Source: Rhodococcus jostii RHA1 (GTDB taxonomy: Bacteria > Actinomycetota > Actinomycetes > Mycobacteriales > Mycobacteriaceae). From it: a stretch of DNA of 64,000 bases. The DNA lies in the NCBI RefSeq assembly GCF_000014565.1, contig NC_008268.1:4340001-4404000 (forward strand), written 5' to 3'. Made by a program: the position numbers and the translations under genes. Shown here piece after piece: positions 41,920 through 50,899 of this stretch (positions within the stretch are counted from its first letter, which is position 1; each line of letters opens with the position of its first letter). Under the pieces are notes generated by a model, which was not told the origin of the DNA, did no database searches, and saw only the letters and a list, made by a program, of their open reading frames with translations.

Positions 41920-43803
41920 TCAGAACACCTCCCCGAACGCGGTCAGTTTGTCGATGCCCTCGCGGTCGATCTCGCCGGGTGTGTACCGGTTGATCAGCTG
42001 GATGTAGGCGAGGTACCGGGCCATCGCGTCGGCGCCCTGCTGAGCGAACGCCGGGGGGAGCGGCGCGGCGAGCTGAGTCGGCAGGTACTGGGTCATCAGC
42101 TGGGCGGCCATGGCCGGACCGCGCGGGTCGTGATCGAAGGTGTTGTCGAGTTCCGCCCGACCGCGTTCGGTGGCGTAGTCGTAGAACTCGTACTGGAACG
42201 ACGCCGGGTCGACATAGGCGGTGGGCCCCAACCACTTCGAATACACCGCGACCTTCGCCTCGGGGGTGCGGAGCACGTAGATGTGGGTGGGGGAGTTGTT
42301 CCAGTTGACCCCCTGCGGTGCGTGTTCGTTGGTGGCGAGGACGACGTGGTCGCGACCGGCCGCGGTGTTGCTCCGCAGCAGCGGCATGAGGTCGGCGCGT
42401 TCGGCGTACGTGGCGAACAGGTCCCCGGACATCCAGTTCCGGTTGCCGTGCCCGAGCGTCGCGAGCAGCGGCGCAACGTCGACGCTCGACGTGAGTTGGC
42501 CGCGCGGGGTGTCGGTGTCGCCGGTGAATCGCCCGGTCGGGTCGGCGACGATCAGCGGGATGTGGAACGCCTCGTCGTAGGCGGTGGACAGTTTGCCTGC
42601 GACGAAGCCGTGCGCGCCGGCATATTCGCCGTGATCGGACGTCATGACGAAGACGGTGTTCGCCGCGACATCCTCCGGCAGTGAGTTGATCACCGTGCCG
42701 ATGTGGTGGTCGACCATCGACAGCACGTTGGTGTAACTGTCGAGGGCCCGCTCCCAGTAGGTGTACGGCGCGAACGCGATGTGCCGGTCGGGATCGGTGC
42801 CCTGACCATAGGGCTGGAGGTAGTAGTTCGACAGATTCTGGATGTCGTCGGTGACGCCGCCCCACACCAGGGCCTGGAACTCCCGAGCGAACACCTGGGT
42901 GCTCGGTTTCGACTGCAGTGCCTTCTCGGGTTCCCAGTTGGGCGGCACCGAGGGATAACCCAGCCGCGGAGGGTCGCTCTCGCCGGTGGTCACCGACCAG
43001 GCCCGGGCGGGGCTGAGTGGGGGAACGTTGTTCGCGTACAGCGACTGATACCGTTCCGCTTCCGTTCCGGCCCAGAAGAACTGCTGGTCATGGGGATTGA
43101 CGAAGCTCGCCGTGAGGCAGAACGGGCCGTCCCCGGGTTTTCGCGTCGACAACCACGCCGCGGCCTGGTCGGCGATGTGCCCGTCGAATTCGAATCCCTC
43201 ACCGTTCATTCCGATGATGTCGGGCATGGTCAGTCCGTCGAACCCGTACTCCTCGAGGTAGCCGGGCGCGAGCCCCGAGTCCTCGTCAGGGGACGGCGAC
43301 AGATGCCACTTACCGACGTACGGCGTGACGTAGCCCGCCTGCCGCAGCAGCTTGCCGTACGTCGGAAAGTCCCGTCCCATCGCGGGCGACGGGACGGGGG
43401 AGGCCCGATTACCGGTCCGCGTCTGCAACATCCAGTTCTGCAGCGGATACAGCCCGGTGACGAAACACGCACGGCCGGGGCTGCACGCCACCCCGGCCGT
43501 GTAGTGCTGCGTGAACTTCACCCCGGGCGCCCACAGCGTGTAGAGGTTGGGCATGAACCGCTGCAGAAACTGGTCCGGAGTAGTGAACCCCGCGGGAAAG
43601 ACCTGGGGAAACCGCATCTCGTCGACGACGATGAACACGATGTTGGGCTGTACGTAATTGGTGGGCTGACGGTGTAGCGGCTTCTCCGACGCGTCCGCCC
43701 GACGGTCGAAGAGGCCCGACATCACGGTCACCCCGCCGGCGACCGCTGCACCCGAGAGAAACGTTCGCCTGTCGATCCGATGGCCGGCCTGCTCGTCGCT
43801 CAT
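41920..43803 (-). CDS. Tat-exported sulfatase (arylsulfatase family)
   Basis: 627 residues. A twin-arginine signal (IDRRTFLSGAAVAGGVTVMS) is followed by IVFIVVDEMR with the metal-binding Asp, and the sulfatase motif CSPGRACFVTG with Cys107, which must be converted to formylglycine. VGKWHL, FVNPHD and MTSDHGEYAGAH supply further active-site residues. The fourth position of the C-x-P-x-R core is Gly rather than the common Ser/Ala. It hydrolyses sulfate esters or related phosphonate/phosphate esters outside the cell. No formylglycine-generating enzyme gene is in the window. Confidence 0.9.
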   Translation of the reverse strand: MSDEQAGHRIDRRTFLSGAAVAGGVTVMSGLFDRRADASEKPLHRQPTNYVQPNIVFIVVDEMRFPQVFPAGFTTPDQFLQRFMPNLYTLWAPGVKFTQHYTAGVACSPGRACFVTGLYPLQNWMLQTRTGNRASPVPSPAMGRDFPTYGKLLRQAGYVTPYVGKWHLSPSPDEDSGLAPGYLEEYGFDGLTMPDIIGMNGEGFEFDGHIADQAAAWLSTRKPGDGPFCLTASFVNPHDQQFFWAGTEAERYQSLYANNVPPLSPARAWSVTTGESDPPRLGYPSVPPNWEPEKALQSKPSTQVFAREFQALVWGGVTDDIQNLSNYYLQPYGQGTDPDRHIAFAPYTYWERALDSYTNVLSMVDHHIGTVINSLPEDVAANTVFVMTSDHGEYAGAHGFVAGKLSTAYDEAFHIPLIVADPTGRFTGDTDTPRGQLTSSVDVAPLLATLGHGNRNWMSGDLFATYAERADLMPLLRSNTAAGRDHVVLATNEHAPQGVNWNNSPTHIYVLRTPEAKVAVYSKWLGPTAYVDPASFQYEFYDYATERGRAELDNTFDHDPRGPAMAAQLMTQYLPTQLAAPLPPAFAQQGADAMARYLAYIQLINRYTPGEIDREGIDKLTAFGEVF

Positions 43804-43897
43804 GGCGGTTCCTCCGGTCGAAGGGGTGGGATCGTCACACTCTCTGTACCCACTTTCGAACGAAGTAGTGATGTGTCGCCGGAAATGTCGCCCGTGA

Positions 43898-45193
<1,296 letters not shown>

Positions 45194-45197
45194 GGGG

Positions 45198-45926
45198 TCA
45201 GAGCTGGTAGGTGGGTTCGCGTTTCTTCACGTAGGCGATGACCCGGTACGTGATCGGCATGACCAGTACCTCGACGAGGGTCTTCCACAGGAATCCGACG
45301 ATCACGTAGTTGACGAAATCGCTCCACGTGCTGATGCCGATCGCGCCTGCGGCGATGGAGCAGAAGATCAGGGTGTCGGCGAACTCACCGACGATGGTGG
45401 ACCCGATGAGCCGCGCCCACAGGTGCTTCTCCTTGGTGCGCTCCTTGATCAGGACCAGCGTCACCGAGTTCAGCATCTGCCCGACGAGGTAACCGGCCAG
45501 CCCGGCGAGCAGCAGTCGCGGGTAGACGCCGACGACGGACCGCAGCGCCTCCTGGTTCTCGTAGAAGTCGGCGGACGGCAGCTCGATGAGGAGCCAGAAG
45601 CAGAACGCGGCCAGGATCAGGGCGCCGAAGCCCAGGTAGATCGCGCGACGCGTCGACTTGAACCCGTACACCTCGCTGAGGACGTCGCCGAGAATGTAGG
45701 CGAGCGGGAACAGGAAGAAGCCGCCGTCGGTGATGACGGGCAGGATCTGCAGCGGCCCGATGGTCAGCGACGAATCGGCGAAGAATGCGACGCCCTTCGT
45801 CGCGCAGATATTCGAGATCAGCAGCGTCGCGGTGAAGAGGGCAACGAACGTGGGGTAGTACCCCCGGCTGACGTGCGCGAACGTCGCGTGGGCGTCTGGC
45901 TTGGTCTGCTGATCTGAGGCTGTCAC
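45198..45926 (-). CDS. yhhQ: Queuosine precursor transporter (YhhQ/VUT family)
   Basis: 242 residues with six predicted spans: FVALFTATLLISNICATKGVAF, PVITDGGFFLFPLAYILGDVLSE, VYGFKSTRRAIYLGFGALIL, GQMLNSVTLVLIKERT, and WARLIGSTIVGEFADTLIF. These are the PF02592 (vut_1) signatures; E. coli YhhQ imports preQ0/preQ1. The GTG at 45926 is a probable start. Tail-to-tail with tgt, it fits base salvage for tRNA modification. Confidence 0.88.
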   Translation of the reverse strand: MTASDQQTKPDAHATFAHVSRGYYPTFVALFTATLLISNICATKGVAFFADSSLTIGPLQILPVITDGGFFLFPLAYILGDVLSEVYGFKSTRRAIYLGFGALILAAFCFWLLIELPSADFYENQEALRSVVGVYPRLLLAGLAGYLVGQMLNSVTLVLIKERTKEKHLWARLIGSTIVGEFADTLIFCSIAAGAIGISTWSDFVNYVIVGFLWKTLVEVLVMPITYRVIAYVKKREPTYQL

Positions 45927-45970
45927 GCCGCAATCCAAGCACCTGCAGGTGGACGTGCGCGAATCAGGAA

Positions 45971-46023
45971 CGGGTGAACGTACCTTTTGTCCGATCTGAC
46001 GCGACGAAAGGTACGTTCACCCG
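45971..46023. repeat. Intergenic hairpin, GGGTGAACGTACCTTT type
   Basis: Perfect 17-base arms CGGGTGAACGTACCTTT (45971-45987) and AAAGGTACGTTCACCCG (46007-46023) with a 19-base loop. It follows the end of the RDD gene (minus strand) and precedes yhhQ. It is related in sequence to the hairpins at 16617 and 46777. Confidence 0.8.
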
Positions 46024-46043
46024 CACGGTAGGACGGGTTCGGG

Positions 46044-46679
46044 CTAGCCCTGGACGACGCGCGTGCCGCCGGCCAGTTCGTCGTGCTTGCCCTGCTTGGT
46101 GGGGCTGCCGTTGATCGTCACCCCGATGATGATCGCGGCGACGACGCCGAGCACACCGAACAGGAACCCGAGGAGCGGGAACCCGCCGAGCGCGGACAGA
46201 ACGTAGAAGCCGTTCCTGGTCAGCGACTGCTGCTGGGTGGGGAACCCGCCGTTCGGGCCCTCGACGCGCAGACCCAGGATCTGCTTGCCCAGGGTCTGCC
46301 CCCTCGTCGTCTCGAGGAAGACGAAGTAGCCGACGGCGGCGGCCGCGGTGAGGATCGCGCCGAGGACGCTGCCCAGGAAGTTGCCCAGCACCAGCGCGAG
46401 GACGGTGCCGACCACGGCCATCGGGATGCCGACGATCAGGCCGTCGATCACGCGTGCGCCGAGGCGGGGAAGAAGTTCACCGGGACGGGACGCGTCGAAC
46501 CCGAAGTCCGGCTGCGCGAACGGCTGGGTGCCGAACTGCTGCGCCGAATCGAACTGCGGCGGTGCGCCGAACTGCTGTCCGAACTGCTGCTGCCCCGCCC
46601 CGTTGTAGTGCGGTTGCCCGTACTGCTGCCCGCCGAACGGCTGTTGTCCCTGGTCTGGATCGAATCCACCGGTAGTCAT
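46044..46679 (-). CDS. RDD-family membrane protein with Q/G/Y/F-rich N-terminal tail
   Basis: 211 residues. Residues 1-65 (MTTGGFDPDQGQQPFGGQQY, then repeated QFG/QQF units) are low-complexity and rich in Gln, Gly, Phe, Tyr. The RDD domain follows: PRLGARVIDGLIVGIPMAVV, FLETTRGQTLGKQILGLRVEG. RDD proteins have three spans and an R/D-D pair; some are linked to ion transport. It starts with the same MTTGG-aromatic-DP as the next gene upstream, suggesting a related tail. Confidence 0.82.
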   Translation of the reverse strand: MTTGGFDPDQGQQPFGGQQYGQPHYNGAGQQQFGQQFGAPPQFDSAQQFGTQPFAQPDFGFDASRPGELLPRLGARVIDGLIVGIPMAVVGTVLALVLGNFLGSVLGAILTAAAAVGYFVFLETTRGQTLGKQILGLRVEGPNGGFPTQQQSLTRNGFYVLSALGGFPLLGFLFGVLGVVAAIIIGVTINGSPTKQGKHDELAGGTRVVQG

Positions 46680-46776
46680 GTGTTCCCCCTCGAATCTCGA
46701 GTCCTGAATGTCTCGGATGACGCCTGAGCACCTTACGCACGGGGTGGGAGTGACTCGAGTGACGGGAGTAGCAAAA

Positions 46777-46825
46777 CGGGTGAGCGTACTTTCCGTCCGC
46801 GAAGGACAGGAAGCACACTCACCCG
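46777..46825. repeat. Intergenic hairpin, GGGTGAGCGTAC type (imperfect)
   Basis: Arms CGGGTGAG (46777-46784) and CTCACCCG (46818-46825) pair perfectly and extend inward with mismatches (GCGTACTTTCC against AGGAAGCACA). It is a weaker member of the 45971 type. It lies downstream of the Pro-rich membrane protein gene. Confidence 0.65.
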
Positions 46826-46838
46826 TGGGAGCGAGCGG

Positions 46839-47855
46839 TCAGGCCGCGACGTAACGGCCGGTGAGCACGCGGTACGCGTAGGTCGACGCGATGATCGTGA
46901 TCGGGATCGAGACGAGAAGTCCGACGCCGCAGAGGAGTGCACCGACGATGTTGATGCCGACGAGAGCGAGGGCCAGCAGCAGCACCGGGCCGACGTTCTG
47001 CGAGATCACGCGGAAGCTCGACTTGATGCCGGTGATCGCGTCCTCGTTCTGATCGATGACGAACTGCAGCGTCCACCAGGTCAGGAAGATGACGATGAGG
47101 CCCGGGATGATGAGCAGGACGAAACCGATGGTGGCGGCCACACCGATGATCACGCTGGCGATGATGATCGCCGCGACGTTGGTGAACTGGAAGAACGAAC
47201 CGAACGCCGGCTTGTTCCCGTCCACCTCGTGCAGCGCGCCCCGCACGAGAGCCGCATTGATCAGGTAGCCGACGATGGTCGTGACGATCGTGCCGATGAT
47301 GCGCCACACCGAGAACGCCGCGCTCATGTCGGACGACGTGCTGAAGCCGCCGAAGACGAGGTTCAGCACCACCTGGATGATGGCGGCGATCAGCAGGATG
47401 CCGATCCAGATGAGCGCGTTGTCCTTGAATTTGTTCCAGCCGTAGCCGATCGCGTCGCCCACGGAGAACTGCCCCGGCGTCTGCCCGGGCGTGCCGTAAT
47501 CCGACATCGGCGGGGGCGGCGGATATCCGCCGGGCGGCGGTCCCTGGGGCGGCGGCGGGTAATTGCCCTGCGGCGGCGGGTAATTACCGGGGGGCGGTGG
47601 ATAATTTCCGCCGGACGGCGGTGGATAGTTTCCGCCGGACGGCGGTGGATAGTTTCCGCCGGGCGGGGGCGGGTAGTTACCGCCGGGGGGCGGTGGCGGA
47701 TATCCGCCGGGCGGCGGTCCCTGCGGCGGCGGAGGGTAATTCCCCGGGGGCGGCGGATAACCACCGGGCGGCGGTGGAGGATTGCCCTGCGGGGGGTATC
47801 CGCCCTGGTCACCACCTTCAGGTTTGTCGTTAGGGTCGTATCCACCAGTCGTCAT
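46839..47855 (-). CDS. Membrane protein with long Pro/Gly/Tyr-rich N-terminal repeat tail
   Basis: 338 residues. Residues 1-120 consist of GGYPPPP, GNYPPPP and QGPPPGGYPPPP units; residues 125-338 form a multi-span domain (IWIGILLIAAIIQVVLNLVF, IGTIVTTIVGYLINAALVRGA, IIIASVIIGVAATIGFVLLI, VGINIVGALLCGVGLLVSI). The membrane part resembles DUF975 / glycerophosphodiester-phosphodiesterase-associated domains. The tail is cytoplasmic, likely disordered and possibly a signalling or protein-interaction platform, as in mycobacterial Pro-rich antigens. Confidence 0.8.
   Translation of the reverse strand: MTTGGYDPNDKPEGGDQGGYPPQGNPPPPPGGYPPPPGNYPPPPQGPPPGGYPPPPPGGNYPPPPGGNYPPPSGGNYPPPSGGNYPPPPGNYPPPQGNYPPPPQGPPPGGYPPPPPMSDYGTPGQTPGQFSVGDAIGYGWNKFKDNALIWIGILLIAAIIQVVLNLVFGGFSTSSDMSAAFSVWRIIGTIVTTIVGYLINAALVRGALHEVDGNKPAFGSFFQFTNVAAIIIASVIIGVAATIGFVLLIIPGLIVIFLTWWTLQFVIDQNEDAITGIKSSFRVISQNVGPVLLLALALVGINIVGALLCGVGLLVSIPITIIASTYAYRVLTGRYVAA
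47512..47800. repeat. Tandem Pro-codon repeats encoding the YPPPP tail
   Basis: Imperfect tandem 18-30-base units (in coding sense GGNAAYTAYCCNCCNCC-like) occur throughout, including two consecutive identical GGNYPPPS units. Such DNA can expand or contract by slippage, and the repeats stay in frame because unit lengths are multiples of three. Confidence 0.75.
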
Positions 47856-47984
47856 GTGATCCCCTCAGCAAGAGTTGAATGCTCGCGCGTGACAGTGCGA
47901 ATAAACACTACGTGGACAATCCTTTACTCGCCTCCCTTTGGTCTGCTTCTTCTCCTGCGGTTTTGATGCTTTACGCTGGTTATC

Positions 47985-48611
47985 GTGACTAATTCTGGGG
48001 GATCGGACGATTCGAATCCGTACAACGGGCAAACACCACCCACTTACGGTGAGGTTCCCGGCTTGCCGCGCGACGGATACGGGGTCGACGAATCCGGTTA
48101 TCCCACCTATTCGGCGCCCACCGAGAAGTACCCCGACTATCAGCAGCCGGGCGCGTACGGGACTTCTCCGAATCCGTATGCCGCGCCGAATCAGAATCAG
48201 TACGGCGGCGACCAGTACGGGGCTCCGAACCAGCAGTACGGGACGCCCAACCCGTACGCCGCCCCGAATCAGTACAGCGCCCCCAACCAGTACGGGGCTC
48301 CGGGCCAATACGGCGGTCCCGCCCCGCAGTACGGCGCACCGAACCCGTACGGCGCGCCCTACCAGCGGCCGCTGGGGACGAACGGTCTCGCGATCGCGTC
48401 GCTGATCACGTCGATCGTCGGCGGATGCTTCTACGGCCTCGGCTCCATCGTCGGCATCATCCTCGGCATCATTGCGCTGGGCCAGATCAAGCAGTCCGGG
48501 CAGGAGGGCCGCGGACTCGCGATCGCCGGAATCGCCATCGGCGGCGCCTACGTCATCGGCTGGATCCTGTTCTTCCTGATCATGGTGATTGCGGCGGCGT
48601 CGGGAGCCTGA
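47985..48611 (+). CDS. DUF4190-type membrane protein with Y/N/Q/P/G-rich tail
   Basis: 208 residues. Residues 1-125 are rich in PNQYG/APNPYG units; the C-terminal 80 residues hold two spans with the DUF4190 pattern (LGTNGLAIASLITSIVGGCF, GIILGIIALGQIKQSGQEGRGLAIAGIAIGG). It starts at GTG and is divergent from the previous gene. It is the third adjacent gene with a disordered aromatic-rich tail attached to an unrelated membrane domain. The 3' end overlaps gluQ by 32 bases. Confidence 0.82.
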   Translation: MTNSGGSDDSNPYNGQTPPTYGEVPGLPRDGYGVDESGYPTYSAPTEKYPDYQQPGAYGTSPNPYAAPNQNQYGGDQYGAPNQQYGTPNPYAAPNQYSAPNQYGAPGQYGGPAPQYGAPNPYGAPYQRPLGTNGLAIASLITSIVGGCFYGLGSIVGIILGIIALGQIKQSGQEGRGLAIAGIAIGGAYVIGWILFFLIMVIAAASGA

Positions 48612-49536
48612 CCACCCACGGTTCGCGGTGCAGGCGGGCCGGGTCGAACCGGTCGAGGAGTATCCCGAGATCCACGACCTCGTCCGGTTCCGCGAGCCCG
48701 AGTGACGTCGCCAGTACTCCGAGGACGTCGCTCGCGGTGCGTCCCAACGCTTTCTGGTCGGCGAGGGTGACGGCGCCGTCGCGCTTCGCGAGCCGTTTGC
48801 CGTCCTCGTTGAGCGCGAGGGCGACGTGCGCGTAGGTGGGGGTGGTCAACCCGAGCAGCCCCGCGAGGTAGGCCTGGCGGGGCGCGGACGAGAGCAGGTC
48901 GTCGCCGCGCACCACCTGATCGATTCCCTGGGCGGCGTCGTCGACGACCACCGCGAGGTTGTAGGCGGGTGTCCCGTCGCCGCGACGCAGCACGAGATCG
49001 TCCACCATGCCGGAATAGCTGCCGTGCAGGACGTCGTCGATGGTGAACGACGTGACGCCGGCGCGCAGTCGCAGCGCGGGTGGTCGTCCGCCGGCGAGCC
49101 GGTCTGCGCATTCGTCCGGTGTCAGGTTGCGGCAGGTCCCCGGGTACGCGCCCTGCGGCGCGTGCGGCGCCGACGCGGCTTTCAGGATTTCTCTTCTCGT
49201 GCAGAAGCACTCGTACGTGAGGCCGGCGGCGTGGAGTTCGGCGATGGCAGCGTCGTACCGCGACAGTCGCTGCGACTGCGACACGACGTCGCCGTCCCAG
49301 TCGAGGCCGAGGTCGGCGAGGTCGGCCAGCTGCCGGTCCCGGGCGCCCTCGCGGACGCGGTCGAGGTCTTCGACGCGCAGGAGGAACCGCCGGCCGGTGG
49401 ACCGGGCGAACAGCCACGCCAGCACGGCAGTCCGCAGGTTGCCGAGGTGCAGGTCGCCGGACGGGCTGGGCGCGAACCGTCCCGCGCCCCCCGCCCGATG
49501 TGACAGCGGTTCACTCTGACGAGACGGATGTGACAT
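48580..49536 (-). CDS. gluQ: Glutamyl-Q tRNA(Asp) synthetase
   Basis: 318-residue GluRS paralogue without an anticodon-binding domain. It attaches glutamate to queuosine 34 of tRNA-Asp. FAPSPSGDLHLGNLRTAVLA (HIGH-like), the zinc site CFCTRREIL...AYPGTC (C-x-C, Y-x3-C), VVRGDDLLSSAPRQAYLAGL and GKRLAKRDGA (KMSKS-like) are all present. It begins 11 bases after a TetR gene on the same strand and is probably co-transcribed. Its presence implies that the cell carries queuosine-modified tRNA. Confidence 0.92.
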   Translation of the reverse strand: MSHPSRQSEPLSHRAGGAGRFAPSPSGDLHLGNLRTAVLAWLFARSTGRRFLLRVEDLDRVREGARDRQLADLADLGLDWDGDVVSQSQRLSRYDAAIAELHAAGLTYECFCTRREILKAASAPHAPQGAYPGTCRNLTPDECADRLAGGRPPALRLRAGVTSFTIDDVLHGSYSGMVDDLVLRRGDGTPAYNLAVVVDDAAQGIDQVVRGDDLLSSAPRQAYLAGLLGLTTPTYAHVALALNEDGKRLAKRDGAVTLADQKALGRTASDVLGVLATSLGLAEPDEVVDLGILLDRFDPARLHREPWVVRLPTPPQSP

Positions 49537-49547
49537 CGGCCGAGGGG

Positions 49548-50159
49548 TCAGCTGGCCAGTTCGATCGACGACGACGGCACGACGTCGGCGCCCTGCAGAA
49601 TCATGCCGATCTGAATGTCGAGGGCGTGCTCGAGGTACTCGGGCGGGTACAGCGCCGGACTGCCGATCGCATCGAGCGCGAGGCCGTCGACGGTGGCGAG
49701 GAGAAGCGCCGCACGGGTTTCCGCCTCGGGGGTGCCGATCCCGATGAGCACGGCGGACAGTCCGGTGCGGATGGTGAACAGGGTCTTGCGCCGGATCTCG
49801 GCGAGCGAGGGGGAGGTCGCGGCCCGGACGGCGAATGCCGCCATGACGTGCGCCTCCCGCGACCGCGCCTCGTCGAGTGGCAGCAACTGGGACATTGCGG
49901 CGAACAGGGCCCGGGCGGGATCCCCGCCGCGCTCGACCTCCGACAGTCGGGCGAGGAGTTTGTCGACGAGGGTCCGCAGGGCGAACGCGAACATCTCGTC
50001 CTTCGTGGAGAAGTGGTGCTGCACGGCTCCGATGGACACACCCGCCCTCTTGGCGACCTCGCGCACGCTGGCGCCCTCGAGACCCGACTCGGCCGCGACG
50101 TCGAACAGGGCCGCGGCCAGGCGTTCGGGGCTGGTGGACGAGTATCGGCGTTCGCGCAT
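49548..50159 (-). CDS. TetR-family regulator upstream of gluQ
   Basis: 203 residues from the ATG at 50159 (MRERRYSSTSPERLAAALFD), with HTH ASVREVAKRAGVSIGAVQHHFSTKDEMFAFAL. C-terminal helices are of the TetR_C_6-like type (ARSREAHVMAAFAVRAATSP). The longer frame from 50189 would cover the upstream palindrome. gluQ follows 11 bases downstream, an unusual pairing. Confidence 0.88.
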   Translation of the reverse strand: MRERRYSSTSPERLAAALFDVAAESGLEGASVREVAKRAGVSIGAVQHHFSTKDEMFAFALRTLVDKLLARLSEVERGGDPARALFAAMSQLLPLDEARSREAHVMAAFAVRAATSPSLAEIRRKTLFTIRTGLSAVLIGIGTPEAETRAALLLATVDGLALDAIGSPALYPPEYLEHALDIQIGMILQGADVVPSSSIELAS

Positions 50160-50178
50160 GCCTCGAACATTACTGACG

Positions 50179-50191
50179 TATTGAATCAATA
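50179..50191. promoter_or_regulatory. TetR operator upstream of the 49548 gene
   Basis: Palindrome TATTGA-A-TCAATA, flanked by TGACG on the left and GCGTCA on the right. It is 20 bases upstream of the ATG and fits autoregulation by the adjacent TetR protein. Confidence 0.6.
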
Positions 50192-50238
50192 CATGCGTCA
50201 GGTGCCCGTGTTGCCGCGAGTGGCGGGTGTGACTTCGG

Positions 50239-50817
50239 TTATCGGCGGACGTACGTCAGGAAAATCATCCCGCTCTCGAAGGCGCGGCTCGCGGCCAGCC
50301 GGAACCGCTGAGGGCCGAATTCGCCGTCGAACAGCGGAATGCCGGTGCCGATCGCCACGGGATTGAGCTTGATCCGGAGCTCGTCGATCTCGGGCTGCAC
50401 TGCGGCGGCGAGCTTGCCGCCGCCGCACAGCCAGATGTCCTTGCCGTCCTCCCGCTTGAGTTCGCGCACCTTCTCGATCGGATCGCCCGAGACGATCTCG
50501 ACGTCCGGGTCGGGCGACTCGGTGATCGTGGTCGAGAAGACATACTGCCGCAGGTGCGCGTACGGGCTGGTCACGCCGAGGTCGAGGCCGGGCTGGTAAC
50601 TGGCGCGGCCCATGAGCAGTGTGTCGAAATGTTTGTTGGGGGCATCGATTCCCAGCGGTGCCCGCATGTGGGTGGGGACCGTCTCGGGGTACTCGGCGAT
50701 CATCACGGGCATGTGATCGCCGTCGATCTCGAAGATGGTGCCGGTGGGGTCCGAGCCGTCGGCGCCGGCGATGAATCCGTCGATGGTGGCGGCGGCGTAG
50801 TAGACGAGCTTTCGCAT
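50239..50817 (-). CDS. Dihydrofolate-reductase-like protein (RibD C-terminal family)
   Basis: 192 residues: MRKLVYYAAATIDGFIAG, LLMGRASYQPGLD, YVFSTTI, KDIWLCGGGKLAAAVQPEID and GTGIPLFDGEFGPQRFRL. This is the RibD_C/DHFR-like fold of NADPH-dependent reductases. The physiological substrate is unknown. It is divergent from a TetR gene across a large palindrome, so it is probably that repressor's target. Confidence 0.85.
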   Translation of the reverse strand: MRKLVYYAAATIDGFIAGADGSDPTGTIFEIDGDHMPVMIAEYPETVPTHMRAPLGIDAPNKHFDTLLMGRASYQPGLDLGVTSPYAHLRQYVFSTTITESPDPDVEIVSGDPIEKVRELKREDGKDIWLCGGGKLAAAVQPEIDELRIKLNPVAIGTGIPLFDGEFGPQRFRLAASRAFESGMIFLTYVRR

Positions 50818-50838
50818 GTGAGTCCTCCCGTGATCGGT

Positions 50839-50874
50839 AACCACTCCATTTGTAGTACTATGGCTGCAGTGGTT
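50839..50874. promoter_or_regulatory. Extended TetR operator between the reductase and the 50900 gene
   Basis: Outer arms AACCACT (50839-50845) and AGTGGTT (50868-50874) share an exact centre with an inner TAGTACTA palindrome (50853-50860). The common symmetry axis suggests one large operator, or two dimers bound around one centre, controlling both divergent genes. Confidence 0.65.
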
Positions 50875-50899
50875 GCAAGTCCTTTGCCGAGGAGTGTCG

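Noticed and set aside
45927..45970. preQ1 riboswitch upstream of the yhhQ-like gene
   Set aside because: The short leader lacks the preQ1 aptamer hairpin and A-rich tail pattern.
47505..47800. CRISPR-like regular repeats
   Set aside because: The periodicity comes from coding YPPPP repeats of a membrane protein; there are no unique spacers of constant length and no cas genes.
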